DNA of 64,000 nucleotides from Trachythela sp. YZ-2020 (GCA_016169945.1 JADLSH010000217.1:248001-312000), one strand, 5' to 3'. Shown: positions 53,593 to 64,000, counted from the first letter of the stretch. The notes: generated by a model not told the origin, from the sequence alone. Numbers and translations: made by a program.

Positions 53593-55291
53593 GTGACAGT
53601 ACATGAAGACAAAGCAAGTGATGAGGTATTAAGTTTGCAGGATGTCACTGAAGAGGTTGCTAGTGAAGATAGTGTATGTATACAGGATGTCATTGAAGAT
53701 GTAACAAGTGACAGTGTACGTATACTAGGAAGAAAAAGAAAATACTCAGACGAAGTAGTGAGTTTAGACGAGGTAAGCGCATCTTCAAAGAGAGCACGTA
53801 CGTCCAGTGCTTCTGACAAGAGCAGAACTGAACGTCCAAATTTTATTGAATCTCCTCGTTGAGTGAGAAGAAAAATGGATGACCTTATAGAGAAAGCTGA
53901 AAGACTAAAGAAGAAACTCAAAGCTGCACAATAGAAAACTAGACGGGCAAATAGGAAGGTTAGCACCTTGGCAAGAGTGGTAAGTGAATTGAAAGAAAAA
54001 AACCTGATCAGTAATGATTGTGCTACTATTCTAGAAACAACTTTTTCTGGAGTTCCTAGGGAACTTATGAAGAGGTTAGTGTCACAACAGGTAAAGAAAA
54101 ATCTTGGGGCGTATCCGCCCGAGCTCAGATCATTTGCCCTGACTTTGAAGTTTTATTCAGCGAAAGCGTATAACTATGTACGCAAAAGTTTTTATTTAGG
54201 GTTGCCACACGTATCCGTGATTCGGTCATGGTATAGTTCAATGGATGGCGAACCAGGTTTCACGAAAAATGCTTTGACAGCTCTGAAAGCCAAAGTCCTA
54301 GCCGCAAAGAAAGATGGCCAAGAAGTTGTTTGCTCACTAATGCTTGATGAGATGTCTATACGCAAACATGTCGAATGGAATGGTAATAGGATGCGTGGCT
54401 ATGTTGACCTTGGTACAGGCATTGAAGATGACTCGTTACCCGAAGCAACAGATGCTCTTGTCTTCATGGCAGTCTCTGTAAACTCCGGTTGGAAAGTACC
54501 ATGTGGATATTTTCTAGTGGATGGTCTTACTGGTGAAGAGAAAGCCAACTTGACCAAAGAGTGCATAACCAAATTGCACGAAGTTGGTCTCCTTTACATG
54601 CGATGGTCCCTCGTCTCATCAGTCAATGTTGAAAATACTCGGAGCTAAGCTATTACCTGATAGTTTACAGGCGTACTTTCAGCATCCGTGCGACCCCAAA
54701 GCCAAGATTTATGTTTTGTTAGATGCTTGTCATATGATAAAGTTGGTAAGAAACACAATGTCCGAGTGGAAAGTTCTAAAGGATAAGGATAGCAACGAAA
54801 TTAAATGGCAATTCATCGAGAAATTGTACGAGTTACAAGAAGCCGAAGGTTTGCATCTTGTGAATAAACTCCGGTGTGCGCATATCAAATGGAAGCCGCA
54901 GAAAATGAAGGTAAACCTAGCAGCAAAGGTACTCAGTTCAAGTGTTGCAGATGCTTTAGAGTATTGTGAAGGTAAGCTGAAATTGCCACAATTTCAGGGG
55001 TGTGGTCCAACAGTGAAGTGTATTTGTGTTTTTGATCATGTTTTTGATTTTCTGAATTCTAGAAATCCGCTGGCGAGGAATTACAAAGCGCCGATCAGAA
55101 AATCAAACTATCAGTATACGAAGAGGTTTCTAGATGAGGCAAGTGAGTACATTCAAAGTCTAAAAGGTCCAGATGGTCAATCGATTCTCAAGTCAAAAAG
55201 GAAAACAGGATTTCTTGGTTTCTTTGTTTGTATTAAAGCTGTTTTGGGATTGGCGGACGATCTCGTTATGGTCGAGAATCCAGTACTGAAG
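53593..55291 (+). pseudogene. P-element transposase body, N-terminal and RNase H-like part
   Basis: Coding body before the hAT insertion. It has an acidic linker and a basic stretch with nuclear-signal character (GRKRKYSDE, SSKRARTSS), then a coiled coil (MDDLIEKAERLKKKLKAA) flanked by stops at 53860 and 53932. The core follows in 53968-54648 and, after a one-base deletion near 54590, in 54584-55306 (PKAKIYVLLDACHMIKLVRN, CGPTVKCICVFDHVFDFLNS). This matches the order of THAP9 and P transposases: RNase H-like fold interrupted by an insertion domain. Confidence 0.88.
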
Positions 55292-56755
55292 CAGGGGCGG
55301 ATCTAGGAGTGATCAGAGCGATCACGCGACTAACGTAAAATTTGTAATTGCGCAATTAATTAATTAATTCAACCAACAGTCCAGTTATCATATTTCATGC
55401 AGTGGCTTATATTCAAAGTTCGTAGTCAAGTTATCAAGTTTCATACAGCGGCCAGGCCTTCGATACATAACGCGCAGAACAGCGGTCTAGCGCGTGAGTT
55501 TTGCTCGCTCTAAAGGCAGATTCCAGCTATCTGATTGGCCAATTTGCTTTTTGCGCGTTCTGCGGGGAGTTCAGCGATCAGGGGCTAGTATACAAGGTAT
55601 CCGATTGGCTAAATTGAAAAAAAATCTGAATTCCCATTGGCCAGATTTTTCTGACCGATCAGATGCATCAGGCTTCAGTTTATACGGCATGATTCTATGA
55701 CCTTCTGATCGCAGCTTTGACCGCAAAGGTTCAATCGAAGTAGCTCGGAAAATATAATACGAATATACTGCAATGTCTCGTAGTATTTACGAGACCGTTC
55801 AGGCCATGTTTGAGAACAACGATGAGCAATGTCTGGTGGAAATTCAAGCTGATCCGAGGAAGCGAATCGACGCTTCGCCGAAGACTTCTGTCCAAGAGCT
55901 GTTGAGCGCTATCAACAACACAAGCTTCTGCTTGGGCAGAAATTTTGGTGCCGAATCGTACATTCCGAAGTATGTTCGGGAAAGGAACAAGTCTTGTACG
56001 GCTACGACCCTAATGCAAATATATTCTATTTTAACTACATTTATTGTGATGATTTTCGACTTGTATTTGCAGAGCAATCTGTGCGCGTGAGGCGATGACC
56101 CGCTGGCTATGTTTATGAAATTTGCAATTTTTGCATATTACTGCGGTCGAAACCCAGCCGATTAGGCGAACTGTATAAAATATAGTCATTAAGGCATTTT
56201 GTTTATGCTTTTGTTGCTTGATATTAATCGCCTAAGGTTTGGATATATATTATCGACTTCAACCGAACCAAAATATTCTATATATAATATGTGTGTTGGA
56301 CCGCATGGCATGGTGATGGTGTAATACGATCTCCGATGTGATATTGTGTTTGTTAAAAATGGAATATAGCTATAGGCAGCAAATTGGTCCTATTCTGAAA
56401 TAGCCTTTGGCTAATTGGCTTCCCAGGACCAAAACATTTTATCCTTTACTCTTAAAACACGTTTTAATACTGATATCATGTACAGTAGTTTGTGTTATTG
56501 TGTAAACTATAAATATTTGAAATGGAGATTAATATTTAACTCCATGTCTGGTTTGTTTATTAGATCTGCTGCTACTGGGAATTGCTTGTACAGCTCTGTG
56601 TATGTTAGGTGGGGGGGGGGGGGTAAAGGGTTGACTGGGACTGGTGCGAAAATTGAGCAATTTCCCCAACCCCCCCCTGAAAAAATTATCCCCCCCCCGG
56701 TTGTGTACCAACGAAAATTTTGACTAACGTACGAAAAATCCTCGATCCGCCCCTG
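55292..56755. mobile_element. hAT element in the P-element transposase
   Basis: The ends CAGGGGCGGATCTAGGA and the reverse complement of CAGGGGCGGATCGAGGA are flanked by an exact 8-bp duplication, TACTGAAG (55284-55291; 56756-56763), diagnostic of hAT. The 1464-bp body lacks a recognisable hAT transposase and is probably non-autonomous. Near the right end a G-rich/C-rich inverted pair (GGTGGGGGGGG at about 56609 and CCCCCCC at about 56670) can pair. Sequence on either side is continuous transposase coding. Confidence 0.95.
55773..56090 (+). CDS. unrecognised 105-aa ORF inside hAT element
   Basis: ORF with a true ATG (MSRSIYETVQAMFENNDEQC) and a mixed-charge first 85 residues (CLGRNFGAESYIPKYVRERN). 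It then runs into a hydrophobic, AT-rich tail likely to be intronic. It could be a first exon captured from a host gene or the start of a hAT-linked protein. An upstream CpG-containing stretch (55470-55770) might be its promoter. Not assigned to any family. Confidence 0.35.
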   Translation: MSRSIYETVQAMFENNDEQCLVEIQADPRKRIDASPKTSVQELLSAINNTSFCLGRNFGAESYIPKYVRERNKSCTATTLMQIYSILTTFIVMIFDLYLQSNLCA

Positions 56756-56763
56756 TACTGAAG

Positions 56764-57600
56764 TATCTTCTGACGTACAAGATGAGCCAAGATCACTTGG
56801 AGTTATTTTTCTCAGCTGTGCGAGCATGTGGAGGATGGAACAATAATCCAACAACTCGCCAATTTGTAGCAGCATACAAGCAACTGTTGATGAGACACAA
56901 CATTGAAGGAGGACGTGGAAACTGCGTTGCTCAAGATGACACGGAGATATTGAATAGTGTCCAAGACCAGTGTGAGATTAACGCCTTACCTACTGGAATT
57001 TCCGATGTGGCAATTGCAAGGAGATATGATTTGGAGCTGAGACAGCCAGGTACCGTTGATCATGATTACTGTGATGTGTCCAATGCCATAGAACTATCGG
57101 AATACAAAGAGGCTGCAATATCGTATATTGCTGGGTATGTTGCGAAGATGGTAATGAAAAAGATTCACTGTACGCAGTGTATAACGGCTTTGACAACAGC
57201 CAAAGAGAGCATTCCAGATTTGTTCGTAACATGGAAAACGAATGGAGGTCTTAAGCTGCCATCACTCGGACTTATTAAGATCTGTGAAGAAACAGAGAAG
57301 TGCATTGTCAGAATGCTGAATACAAATGGAGGTGGTTTACCGCATGGCGCTGGACTTTCAAGTGCGATTGCGACGACGGTGTTACAAAATTGTGTTGAAA
57401 GTGGGGTCTTTAGCACGTTAGACCAACACATGTTTGATTCAACTGCAGTGAACAACCACATGTTTACTTTGATTAAATGCTGCTCGCAGAGTTATGTGAC
57501 GATCCGTATGCATCATTTATGCAAGTTGAGAAATGGAAGAATGCATGAGAAGGTAATACGTAAACAGTTTTCAAAGCTGGTGTTGTTCAAGCACCAGTAG
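56764..57600 (+). pseudogene. P-element transposase C-terminal part
   Basis: From the end of the 8-bp duplication the frame reads into SQDHLELFFSAVRACGGWN, the P/THAP9 segment containing the catalytic acidic residue. It continues through YIAGYVAKMVMKKIHCTQC (a zinc-ribbon-like CxxC context) and LGLIKICEETEKCI to KLVLFKHQ and a stop at 57598-57600. Uninterrupted over 272 codons. It belongs to the same gene as 53593-55291, separated only by the hAT insertion. Confidence 0.9.
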
Positions 57601-58500
57601 AGTTGAGAAAGGTCTGAGCACAAATGTGGTGCTTTCGAGGTAATTGCCTGTACCTATTAATATAATGCCAATGACTGGTTCATACTGATAAGTAAACGCA
57701 GTATAAGATTCACAACTCATATATAAGAACAAATTTTAGCAGAATTTTCAATGTAAGTTTTCTACCTATTAAATATTTCGATGATTTGATGTTGATTAAT
57801 TTAAAATGATTACTAATAAGTTATGACTATTTATTAATACGTATGTGACTAGTTCCATTAAAAATATGCCAGTCATGAACATTGTATTTTTGAGAGGAGG
57901 GGCGTCCTGGCACAATTTGTATTGTGTTCCGAGGAACTTTGCATTGTTGATAATGCGACATTGTCAGTGACCTGCACATTTTAGATGTGTTCGAGGTGTG
58001 ACGAATTGAAGGAATTAATTGGTGTGTGAATAATCTTGTTTTAAAATTGTTAGTGATAATTAGAGAGGTAAGCGATGCATTTCATTTTCGTTGTTTTAAA
58101 GCATTTCAATATTTTACGCTAAATTATTACCGTAAATATCTTTTTGTTCATCTTGTAGGTACAGTTTATCTGCAGCTCATGAAAGACATCAATGGACGCG
58201 TAGAATGAAAGTATTAAATATATATTTATAACTTAATGACAATGTGTGCGAACCTTGCTGTTCTTATTCTGTTCTGTATGCCATTTCTCCTATTTGGCAT
58301 ATATCAATATAACTGACATTTTAAACAAGCCAGGCATTCTATCTTTCTTGACACTTTCTGAATTGACAAATATGTACTCATTGGAAGAGAAGCAACGATT
58401 CTAGCGCGGAGATTTTGGTTTGTTAATGATTCTACTAAAAGATTGTGGATGATAAATGAAATTACTGTAGTTTTTAAAGAAGAACGCAATTTTGCTGGGA
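57601..58500. other. 3' flank of P-element gene
   Basis: AT-rich DNA with a plausible intron in the 3' UTR (donor GAGAGGTAAGCG near 58062-58073, acceptor TCTTGTAG near 58158). No terminal inverted repeat matching the 50714 region was seen, so the element's right end is undefined. Confidence 0.4.
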
Positions 58501-58519
58501 CAAAACATTTCAGTGATGA

Positions 58520-58984
58520 ATGAATGAACAGAATTCATGATCATTTGAGATATATTTCTATTATGTTCAATTGTGCTACCATACCGTGCCAAGCATATCC
58601 AATACCTACTGTCATCAGCGTGTCCCCGGTGAACATTCTCATCATAGACATAGTCCATGGATTGTTTGAAAAGCCCAAGCGAGAATATATTTCTATCAAG
58701 ACTCAAATTCATCATGCTACCATATACTACGCTATGCACTGTACCAAATATTGACTATCATCAGCTTGTTCGTGAACATTCTCGTCATGTTCCATGCTAA
58801 AAGTCAAGACTCAAAACAGAGTACATTTCTATCAAGTTCATTTGTGCTACAAATACAATACATGCAGCATACTGACCTAATCCTGAACATTCTCATCATG
58901 GAAATGGATCATTGCAGAAAATAAGCTCAAGTGAGAATGGACTTTTATGAAGTTCAATTGTGCTACAAATATTGTCCTTAGCAA
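58520..58984. repeat. degenerate tandem repeat, unit about 120-150 bp
   Basis: Three to four diverged copies built around TTCAATTGTGCTACAAATA, CATCAGCGTGTCC and GTGAACATTCTCATCATG. The array is split by the LINE at 58985-61500 and one more unit resumes at about 61500-61560. It encodes nothing credible. Confidence 0.75.
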
Positions 58985-61500
58985 TTGAGATAGAGATAAT
59001 AATATTTATTCAGGAAGCTCCGCTCACCAAGGTGTTTTTCAGGGAGGTCCTGCAATATATATCCATATTACATAATTATATGAAACACTCTATGATTATA
59101 TTAGATACAAATATAGTTACAGATTTTATATACATAATTAAATTTGTAAAAAGATTAACTCATTCAGATAAAAAGTTTTAGTTTGGTTTTAAACAGTTGA
59201 AAACTAGTGGATTGCTTTAGTTCAAAAGGTAACGAGTTCCATTCCGACACAGAGTGATATATAAATTGTTGTTTGCCCCAATTTGTACGTGGGCGTGGGA
59301 GGTAGTAGTCGTTATTCTGGCGGGTTTTATAGTTATATCTCTGGGAGTTCTTTATAATATTAAAATCAAAGTCAACCAGAGAGTTAATACATTTAAAGAC
59401 AGAGGTACAACGGTGGTATTTTCGGCGAAGGCAAAGGGGTTTCCACTCAAGAGTGTGAAGAGCATCAGTGGCAGAAGAATGGCGAGGAAGATCTAGTATA
59501 AGTCTGGCAGCATTATGTTGTAGAATTTGAAGGTGGTTCATTTGTGTAGAGTTATTTTTGTCTCCCCATACGATATCGCTGTAGTCAAATAGGGGAAGGA
59601 CAAGGCTGTTGTAGAGGTGAGTCTGGCTTGTAGAGGTAGTAAGTGTTTTATGCGACGAATGAGACCAAGGCGTTGGTTAACCTTCTTGCTGATGCTATCG
59701 ATATGCTCTGACCATGTTAGATTTTGTTGGATTGTCACTCCCAGGTATTTGAAAGAGTCAGATCTATTAAGAATGGATTCGTTAACTGAGATGGAGACAT
59801 TATGAAACTTGGCGAGCTTGCGAGAACTACCGTAAATTACAAACTTACACTTCGAAACATTAAGTGTCAGAAGATTGGAGTCAAACCAACTGCATAAGCG
59901 TTTAAGGTCGGAGTTTAATTTGCTTTCAAGATCCAGAGCATTGTTTGATGAAAAATATATCACAGTATCGTCAGCGTATAAGGATATTTCACAATGGTTA
60001 GCACAAGAAGGCAAATCATTCACATAAATTAGGAAAAGTAATGGTCCCAAGACACTACCTTGAGGAATTCCGACAGGAACTTGCTTGAAGGAGGAAACAG
60101 TATTAGCTACAGCGGTGACTTGGTTTCTGTTGGTGAGGTACGACTTGAACCAGTTGACGGATTCATTCGAAAAACCAGATGATGTGAGCTTATTGAGTAA
60201 AATAAAGTGATCGACGGTATCAAACGCTTTAGACAGGTCAAGGAAAACAGCTCCCGTTACTAAACCCTTGTCCATGTTTCCTAAAATGGTGTCCGTAAAA
60301 TGTGCAAGTGCAATTTCAGTGGAAAGTTTAGGTCTAAATCCGAACTGCCGTGGTGTTAGTATCTTATTGTCAATTAGATAACTGTAAACTTGAGAGTGAA
60401 CTGCTTTCTCGAGAATTTTACTAATGGTTGGAAGTATCGTGATTGGTCTGTAGTTGTTAGGATTCGATTGGTCACCAGATTTAAAGAGTGCTGTTACTTT
60501 GTCAGACTTCCAGATTGATGGAAATGTTGAGGATTCAAGTGAACGATTAAACAGTTTGGTTATAATGGGAGTTATGAAACTAGAAGAGTATTTAAGTAAT
60601 CTGGCACTGATTTTGTCAAGGCCTATAGCTTTGTTGGTTTTCAGTTTGTTCAGTATACCATACACATAACTTTCTTCGATAGGCTGAAAGACAAATTCAT
60701 TTCCCCTAAAAGTCGGCCCAGTCGGTTGCTGATTAGAATCGTGATTTGGATAAAATGTTTGCAGTTTATCTTTTATTTTTCTTGCTAATTTGGATCCTAT
60801 TGTGGAAAAATGATCGTTTAGTGTTTCAGCTATTGATTTTGGGTCAGTAAGTGAGACGCCATTCGCTTGAATGCAAGAAGGTGAGGAGTGTGATTTTCGG
60901 GAGGAGATGACGTTTAGGGTTTTCCACAATTCGCCAGAGCTACCTTTATTCTTATTTATTAGGTTTGAGTAATATTCCGCCTTGCAAGTTTTAACAGTTT
61001 TATTAACATAGGTTTTGATCTTCTTGTACATTTTCCAGTGGTAGGGAGAGTTTGACTTAACAGCTTTGCGGTGGTGATAGTCACGATCATGCATAGCGTT
61101 GCTTAATTCAGGAGTGAGCCAGGGGGTTTGAATTCCTTTTGTCCTAAGTTTCTTAATTGGAGCATGGTAGTCAGCAATGTCAGTAAAAATTTCGTTGAAA
61201 ATACCTACGGCGACATTAATGTCTTGTTCTTCGTTTATAAGTTCAAAGTTAACGTGTGCAAGATCAGCAAGGAAAGATTGTTTTGAGTAAGTTTTGTACG
61301 ATCTATATTCAATGACTCTTCCTGGTGCTCTACGTACTCCCGCTTTAATAACGCAGTAGATGAGAGAGTGGTCACTAAGATTCACGTGTAAGACTCCAGA
61401 GGATACTATTCGATGAATGTTATTAGCAAATAGAAGATCAATCATTGTATTTGATTCATCTGTTATTCTCGTAGGTTTGTCAATAAGTTGTTCAATTGTT
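58985..61500 (-). mobile_element. LINE (CR1/L2-like) with near-intact reverse transcriptase
   Basis: Minus-strand LINE inserted into the tandem repeat. 5'-truncated near 61490 inside the endonuclease (only the final TMIDLLFANN... SDHSLIYCVI segment remains). The 3' end lies near 58985 with AATAAATATTATTATCTC. The sequence is well preserved, so the insertion is young compared with the other LINEs here. Confidence 0.88.
59164..61445 (-). pseudogene. LINE ORF2, one frameshift
   Basis: 61445-59538 is one open frame of 635 codons. It holds the C-terminal end of an apurinic-type endonuclease (SDHSLIYCVIKAG), a linker (TPWLTPELSNAMHDRDYHHR) and a full reverse transcriptase: KTNKAIGLDKISARLL, YRPITILPTISKILEKAV, VFLDLSKAFDTVDH, GIPQGSVLGPLLFLIYVNDL and active-site YADD (ISLYADDTVIY). 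A one-base shift near 59610 moves the C-terminal domain into 59541-59164 (LQILQHNAARLILDLPRH, WNSLPFELKQSTSFQLFKT). Motifs fit the Jockey superfamily, CR1/L2-like. The only visible lesions are the frameshift and the 5' truncation. RT activity from this copy is improbable without an upstream start. Confidence 0.9.
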
Positions 61501-61756
61501 CAATTATCAAATATTTATTGTCATCAGCGTGTCCGTGAACATTCTCACCATGGGCGTGGATAATATGTTCCACTGAGATAACTTTTTTTGTACCAAGAGA
61601 CAAGATCGGCGATCAATTCATCAAAGGTGTCACAGAAAGAGTACATGCTTTGGCCGTAAGAGCGCCATCTATAGCTTCATATTTTAACTCTTTCAAAACT
61701 TAATTCAGTTAATTGGATTTTTTGATTTGTAAATTGTAATTCATGTATATGTCTAT

Positions 61757-61927
61757 TTTAAGATACGTTCACACACAGCGATTTGTCTGACCGATGTTAG
61801 GTTTTGCTGATTGTTAATGACGAATATTTTCAGTTGATGATGTCACCAGATGACACGTATTTGTCAAATATCATTAACGTGCATCTGAAATCGGCCCGAC
61901 AAATCGCAACGTGTGAACGTACCTAAA
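61757..61927. mobile_element. short MITE, TIR about 35 bp
   Basis: TTTAAGATACGTTCACACAC at 61757 and the right end, the reverse complement of TTTAGGTACGTTCACACG (ending 61927), are imperfect inverted repeats. They continue through GCGATTTGTC(T/G)G(A/G)CCGAT. The body is 171 bp with no ORF. A TWA-type duplication is possible but cannot be separated from the TIR. Confidence 0.7.
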
Positions 61928-62600
61928 GTTGACCGTATATATATATATATTCATGTATAATGTATGTAAGATGTTGACTATATTACTGTACGTATTTACC
62001 AAGTTAATACATGCATGCAGTTAGGCAAAGCCATATGAAACATTCCATTTGCAATCTACTTATCATGCGAGTATTCAGTAAATAATTAAGTCGAATTCTT
62101 GGCTCTCTAATTAGTATATTTTTCTCCATTTCAGGCCAATGATCGCAGTGATTGTATTTTATGATAACTTCATTAATCCATTATTGTTTCATTCTGTCCA
62201 CCAATCAAATTGACTATTTCATTTGCGCCCTTTTTAATATTTGTTTTAAGTTGTACTTTTTAAGGTTTGGTATATACACATGCGAGAAAAGAAAGAAAAT
62301 TTTGGATAAGATTAAGGTATTTACGTATGTGTGTTCTAGTAAAGTGTCTATTTTGAAGTTAACAGTCTCTCTGGATTATTTAAATAGATGAACGCGCAAG
62401 TCTAACCTCGCAAGGCCAGTGTCGGACAATATCTGGACATTGTTGCTCTGCCTCTGACCAACAACTTGGTATGTGCAATATAATCGCTTTTAAAAATCAG
62501 AGTACTGCATGGTAAGCCTTAAAGGCAGAGCACTGATAACGGGTAATATTAAAAACTAGGAATTTACGACATGAATAATGGAAAATTATTGAGTGTAAAT
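61928..62600. other. no gene seen
   Basis: AT-rich, with a (TA)n run near 61938. One 79-codon plus-strand frame (62152-62391) is Ile/Phe-rich with no recognised domain. Nothing assigned. Confidence 0.5.
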
Positions 62601-62652
62601 TATATACATTTATTAGACCTAACCAGGAACAGCTGCAAAAAATGCAACTATA

Positions 62653-62726
62653 GGTCCCTGGCAGGAATTGAATCTGCGGCCCTGCGATTCCGGTGCAGCG
62701 CTCTAAGCAACTGAGCTACAGAGTCC
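62653..62726 (-). repeat. tRNA-derived SINE unit (minus)
   Basis: Reverse-strand 74-nt tRNA-like segment: GGACTCT start, A box TAGCTCAGTTGC, B box near AGATTCAATTCC, and GGGACC end. It is the mirror partner of 62903-62976. The B box is slightly degraded compared with the partner. It is flanked outward by TTTTTTGCAGCTGTTCCTGG (complement on the plus strand). Confidence 0.75.
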
Positions 62727-62902
62727 AGCTGTCGAGCTCTAACCACAAGCTCATCTATATATACGATGGTACTGCCATGTTAGGTTGTGGGTAAATATCA
62801 AATTTTGTTGGCATCTCACTCGATTGAATAATAATTGAAGGGTTTTGTAGATGGCAGTACCCTAGTATATATACATGAACTTGTGGTTAGAGCTCGACAA
62901 CT

Positions 62903-62976
62903 GGACTCTGTAGCTCAGTTGGTCAGAGCGCTGCACCGGAATCGCAGGCCCGCAGGTTCAATTCCTGCCAGGGACC
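62903..62976 (+). repeat. tRNA-derived SINE unit (plus)
   Basis: 74 nt with a good cloverleaf. Acceptor strands GACTCTG/CAGGGAC pair in six of seven positions, the D stem is GCTC/GAGC, the T stem GCAGG/CCTGC pairs fully, and the A box TAGCTCAGTTGG and B box GGTTCAATTCC are canonical. The anticodon-position loop reads CCGGAAT (GGA), but the stem has one mismatch. There is no long variable arm, unlike a true serine tRNA. A conserved non-tRNA body (TAGTTGCATTTTTCGCAGC) follows, so it is treated as a SINE, although a real tRNA gene cannot be excluded. Confidence 0.7.
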
Positions 62977-63030
62977 TATAGTTGCATTTTTCGCAGCTGT
63001 TCCTGGTTAGGTCTAATAAATGTATATAAA

Positions 63031-64000
63031 TTATAATTTTCCATCTACAAAACCCTTCAATTTTTATACAGTATATGCATGCAGACCAGTCAGGAAGTCA
63101 TATATGCCGACTCGCGGAGTCTAATTTGTGTATTTGATTATAAAGACTGGGGGTTTACTGTACGTGCAATAGAAAATACAGTATATACTAATTAAGGGCG
63201 TATTTCATATGATCGCGTATTTTAAAATTTTAACATTTTGTAGGGGCTGAGGCATCACTCATCAGATAGTGAAAGTATAATGATAATGGTATAACATATA
63301 TATTACGTTTTCTCACTTATGTATTCTATATATAAAAGTACATGATTTGTAGAGCCCAGCCCCTGGCTATGCCACTGAGTAGGCCAGTAACTCAGTAGGC
63401 CATTTAAATTTGAAATATTACAATTATACATTGTCCAGTTACATAACTTAACAACCAATCTTTCTATTTTAGATGGACATGCCAACAATAATGATATGGG
63501 TATAATATATAATTTACTGTTAATAATTGTTATATGATCAGTTATTGGATAAGGATTTGATAATGATAATTGTTTTCATTAGCATAGCAGTCTTGTATTT
63601 GAGGGCAAATATATAAAATTTAGAGATGCAGTAATTTTCTTGCTCCTATAAGTGACAACATTTCCGAAGTTGACCACCATCTGCTGCCCTGTAACATGTG
63701 GTGAAACCCACCATATGTTTTAGCACCTAATAACATTTTATGATTTCAACATATATGAATAGTATGCTGGAAATGTGGTGAGCATGGGCACGCCCATATA
63801 AAGTGCACCCGAAGAGAATCCCAGAAATGGGGAATAACGTTAAACAATTGTACATTTGAGAAGTTAACAAATTAACTGTTATAATCATGTTGAATTGTAC
63901 GTTATACTCATTATGTTGAATATCTCAATTATATTGTTTAATGCTTCTTCCTTGGGTTAAAAATGGAAAACACAATATGTATAAGTACCTTGTCATTGCA
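63031..64000. other. no gene; possible hAT end at 63378
   Basis: AT-rich DNA without credible coding segments. CCCCTGGCTATGCCACTG, ending at 63378, is the reverse complement of a hAT-like terminus (CAGTGGCATAGCC), comparable with 9096 but not paired with a left end in the window. Confidence 0.45.

Larger units (their letters stand above)
50947..57600 (+). pseudogene. THAP9/P-element-like transposase gene, multiply broken
   Basis: A P-superfamily transposase. Exon 1 (50947-51014, MPRFCSFYGCHNTFS) and exon 2 (51505-51698) encode a C2CH THAP domain that ends SRIWSKHFSP and LKPGAVPTLF. An extra A in AAAA (51518-51521) breaks exon 2. After a 1.9-kb gap the body begins near 53593: an acidic/basic linker, a coiled coil and stops at 53860 and 53932. 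Then come LRSFALTLKFYSAKAYNYV, the first catalytic-Asp region SLMLDEMSIRKHVEWNG, a frameshift near 54590 and DACHMIKLVRN with the second Asp. A hAT element (55292-56755) splits the gene before QDHLELFFSAVRACGGWN, which carries the catalytic Glu. The C-terminus ends at 57600. Catalytic residues survive, but five lesions prevent a product. Element ends were not identified. Confidence 0.9.
62604..63030. repeat. head-to-head SINE pair forming a long inverted repeat
   Basis: The two tRNA-derived units are joined head to head by about 175 bp. The outer arms TTAGACCTAACCAGGAACAG and CTGTTCCTGGTTAGGTCTAA are exact inverse matches. The inner spacer also carries inverted GAGCTCTAACCACAAG. The arrangement matches the collapsed version at 15945-16174. 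Confidence 0.85.

Noticed and set aside
62903..62976. Functional serine tRNA gene (GGA anticodon)
   Set aside because: It lacks the long variable arm of serine tRNAs, has a mismatch in the anticodon stem, and is followed by a conserved SINE body with an inverted partner.
9096..63378. One giant hAT element between CAGTGGCG at 9096 and its near-inverse at 63378
   Set aside because: The termini differ inside the first 20 bases, no 8-bp duplication matches, and 54 kb is implausible. They are treated as separate decayed ends.

Overview
The window looks like AT-rich, repeat-dominated nuclear DNA of an invertebrate animal. The likely source is a cnidarian (anthozoan- or hydrozoan-like), but this is inferred from the mix of repeats and is not proven. 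Signs of a eukaryote are GT-AG introns, LINE/BEL/P/hAT/Mutator-like elements, tRNA-headed repeats and long simple satellites. No bacterial operon, rRNA gene or CRISPR array is visible. Almost every recognisable coding segment belongs to a transposable element, most carry frameshifts or stops, and several elements sit inside others.

Layout. 0.3-2.2 kb: heptamer satellite. 2.5-5.15 kb: broken BEL/Pao gag-pol. 6-9 kb: a foldback MITE, a repeat carrying a MADF-like gene relic (second copy at 48.9-50.7 kb) and a small MITE. 10-11.3 kb: non-coding repeat A. 12.1-14.5 kb: LINE with an unusual N-terminal domain. 15.9-22.1 kb: foldback, promoter-like block with an inverted partner, MITEs and a minus-strand LINE. 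22.1-32.2 kb: a tRNA-headed repeat (copy 1) split by a BEL retrotransposon with LTRs and a target duplication, and again by a 2.9-kb Mutator-like foldback. The BEL 5' LTR itself holds a foldback built from the 5' part of a SAP-like gene.

32.2-42.7 kb: integrase fragment, two LINE fragments (one split by a 1.5-kb TTAA element), and repeat A again (copy B), split by a 4.05-kb terminal-inverted-repeat element. That element encodes a viral-type A32/FtsK-HerA packaging ATPase, an acidic protein and small ORFs, and carries 13-bp palindromic arrays in its ends. It is the best candidate here for a poorly described system. 43-44.5 kb: copy 2 of the tRNA-headed repeat, split by a 398-bp near-perfect palindrome. 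45.3-48.4 kb: LINE tail, then the one convincing host gene, a two-exon (partial) major facilitator transporter on the minus strand. 50.7-57.6 kb: a THAP9/P-element-like transposase gene with separate lesions and a hAT insertion. 58.5-61.6 kb: degenerate tandem repeat split by a LINE whose ORF is almost intact. 62.6-63.0 kb: two head-to-head tRNA-derived repeats.

The genes do not form a pathway. The nesting gives a relative chronology of insertions. Several unrelated elements share the promoter-like motifs ATGGCGG (YY1-like), CCGGAAGT (ETS-like) and TGACGTCA (CRE). Open frames quoted here are often bounded by non-ATG codons; where an ATG start matters it is stated.
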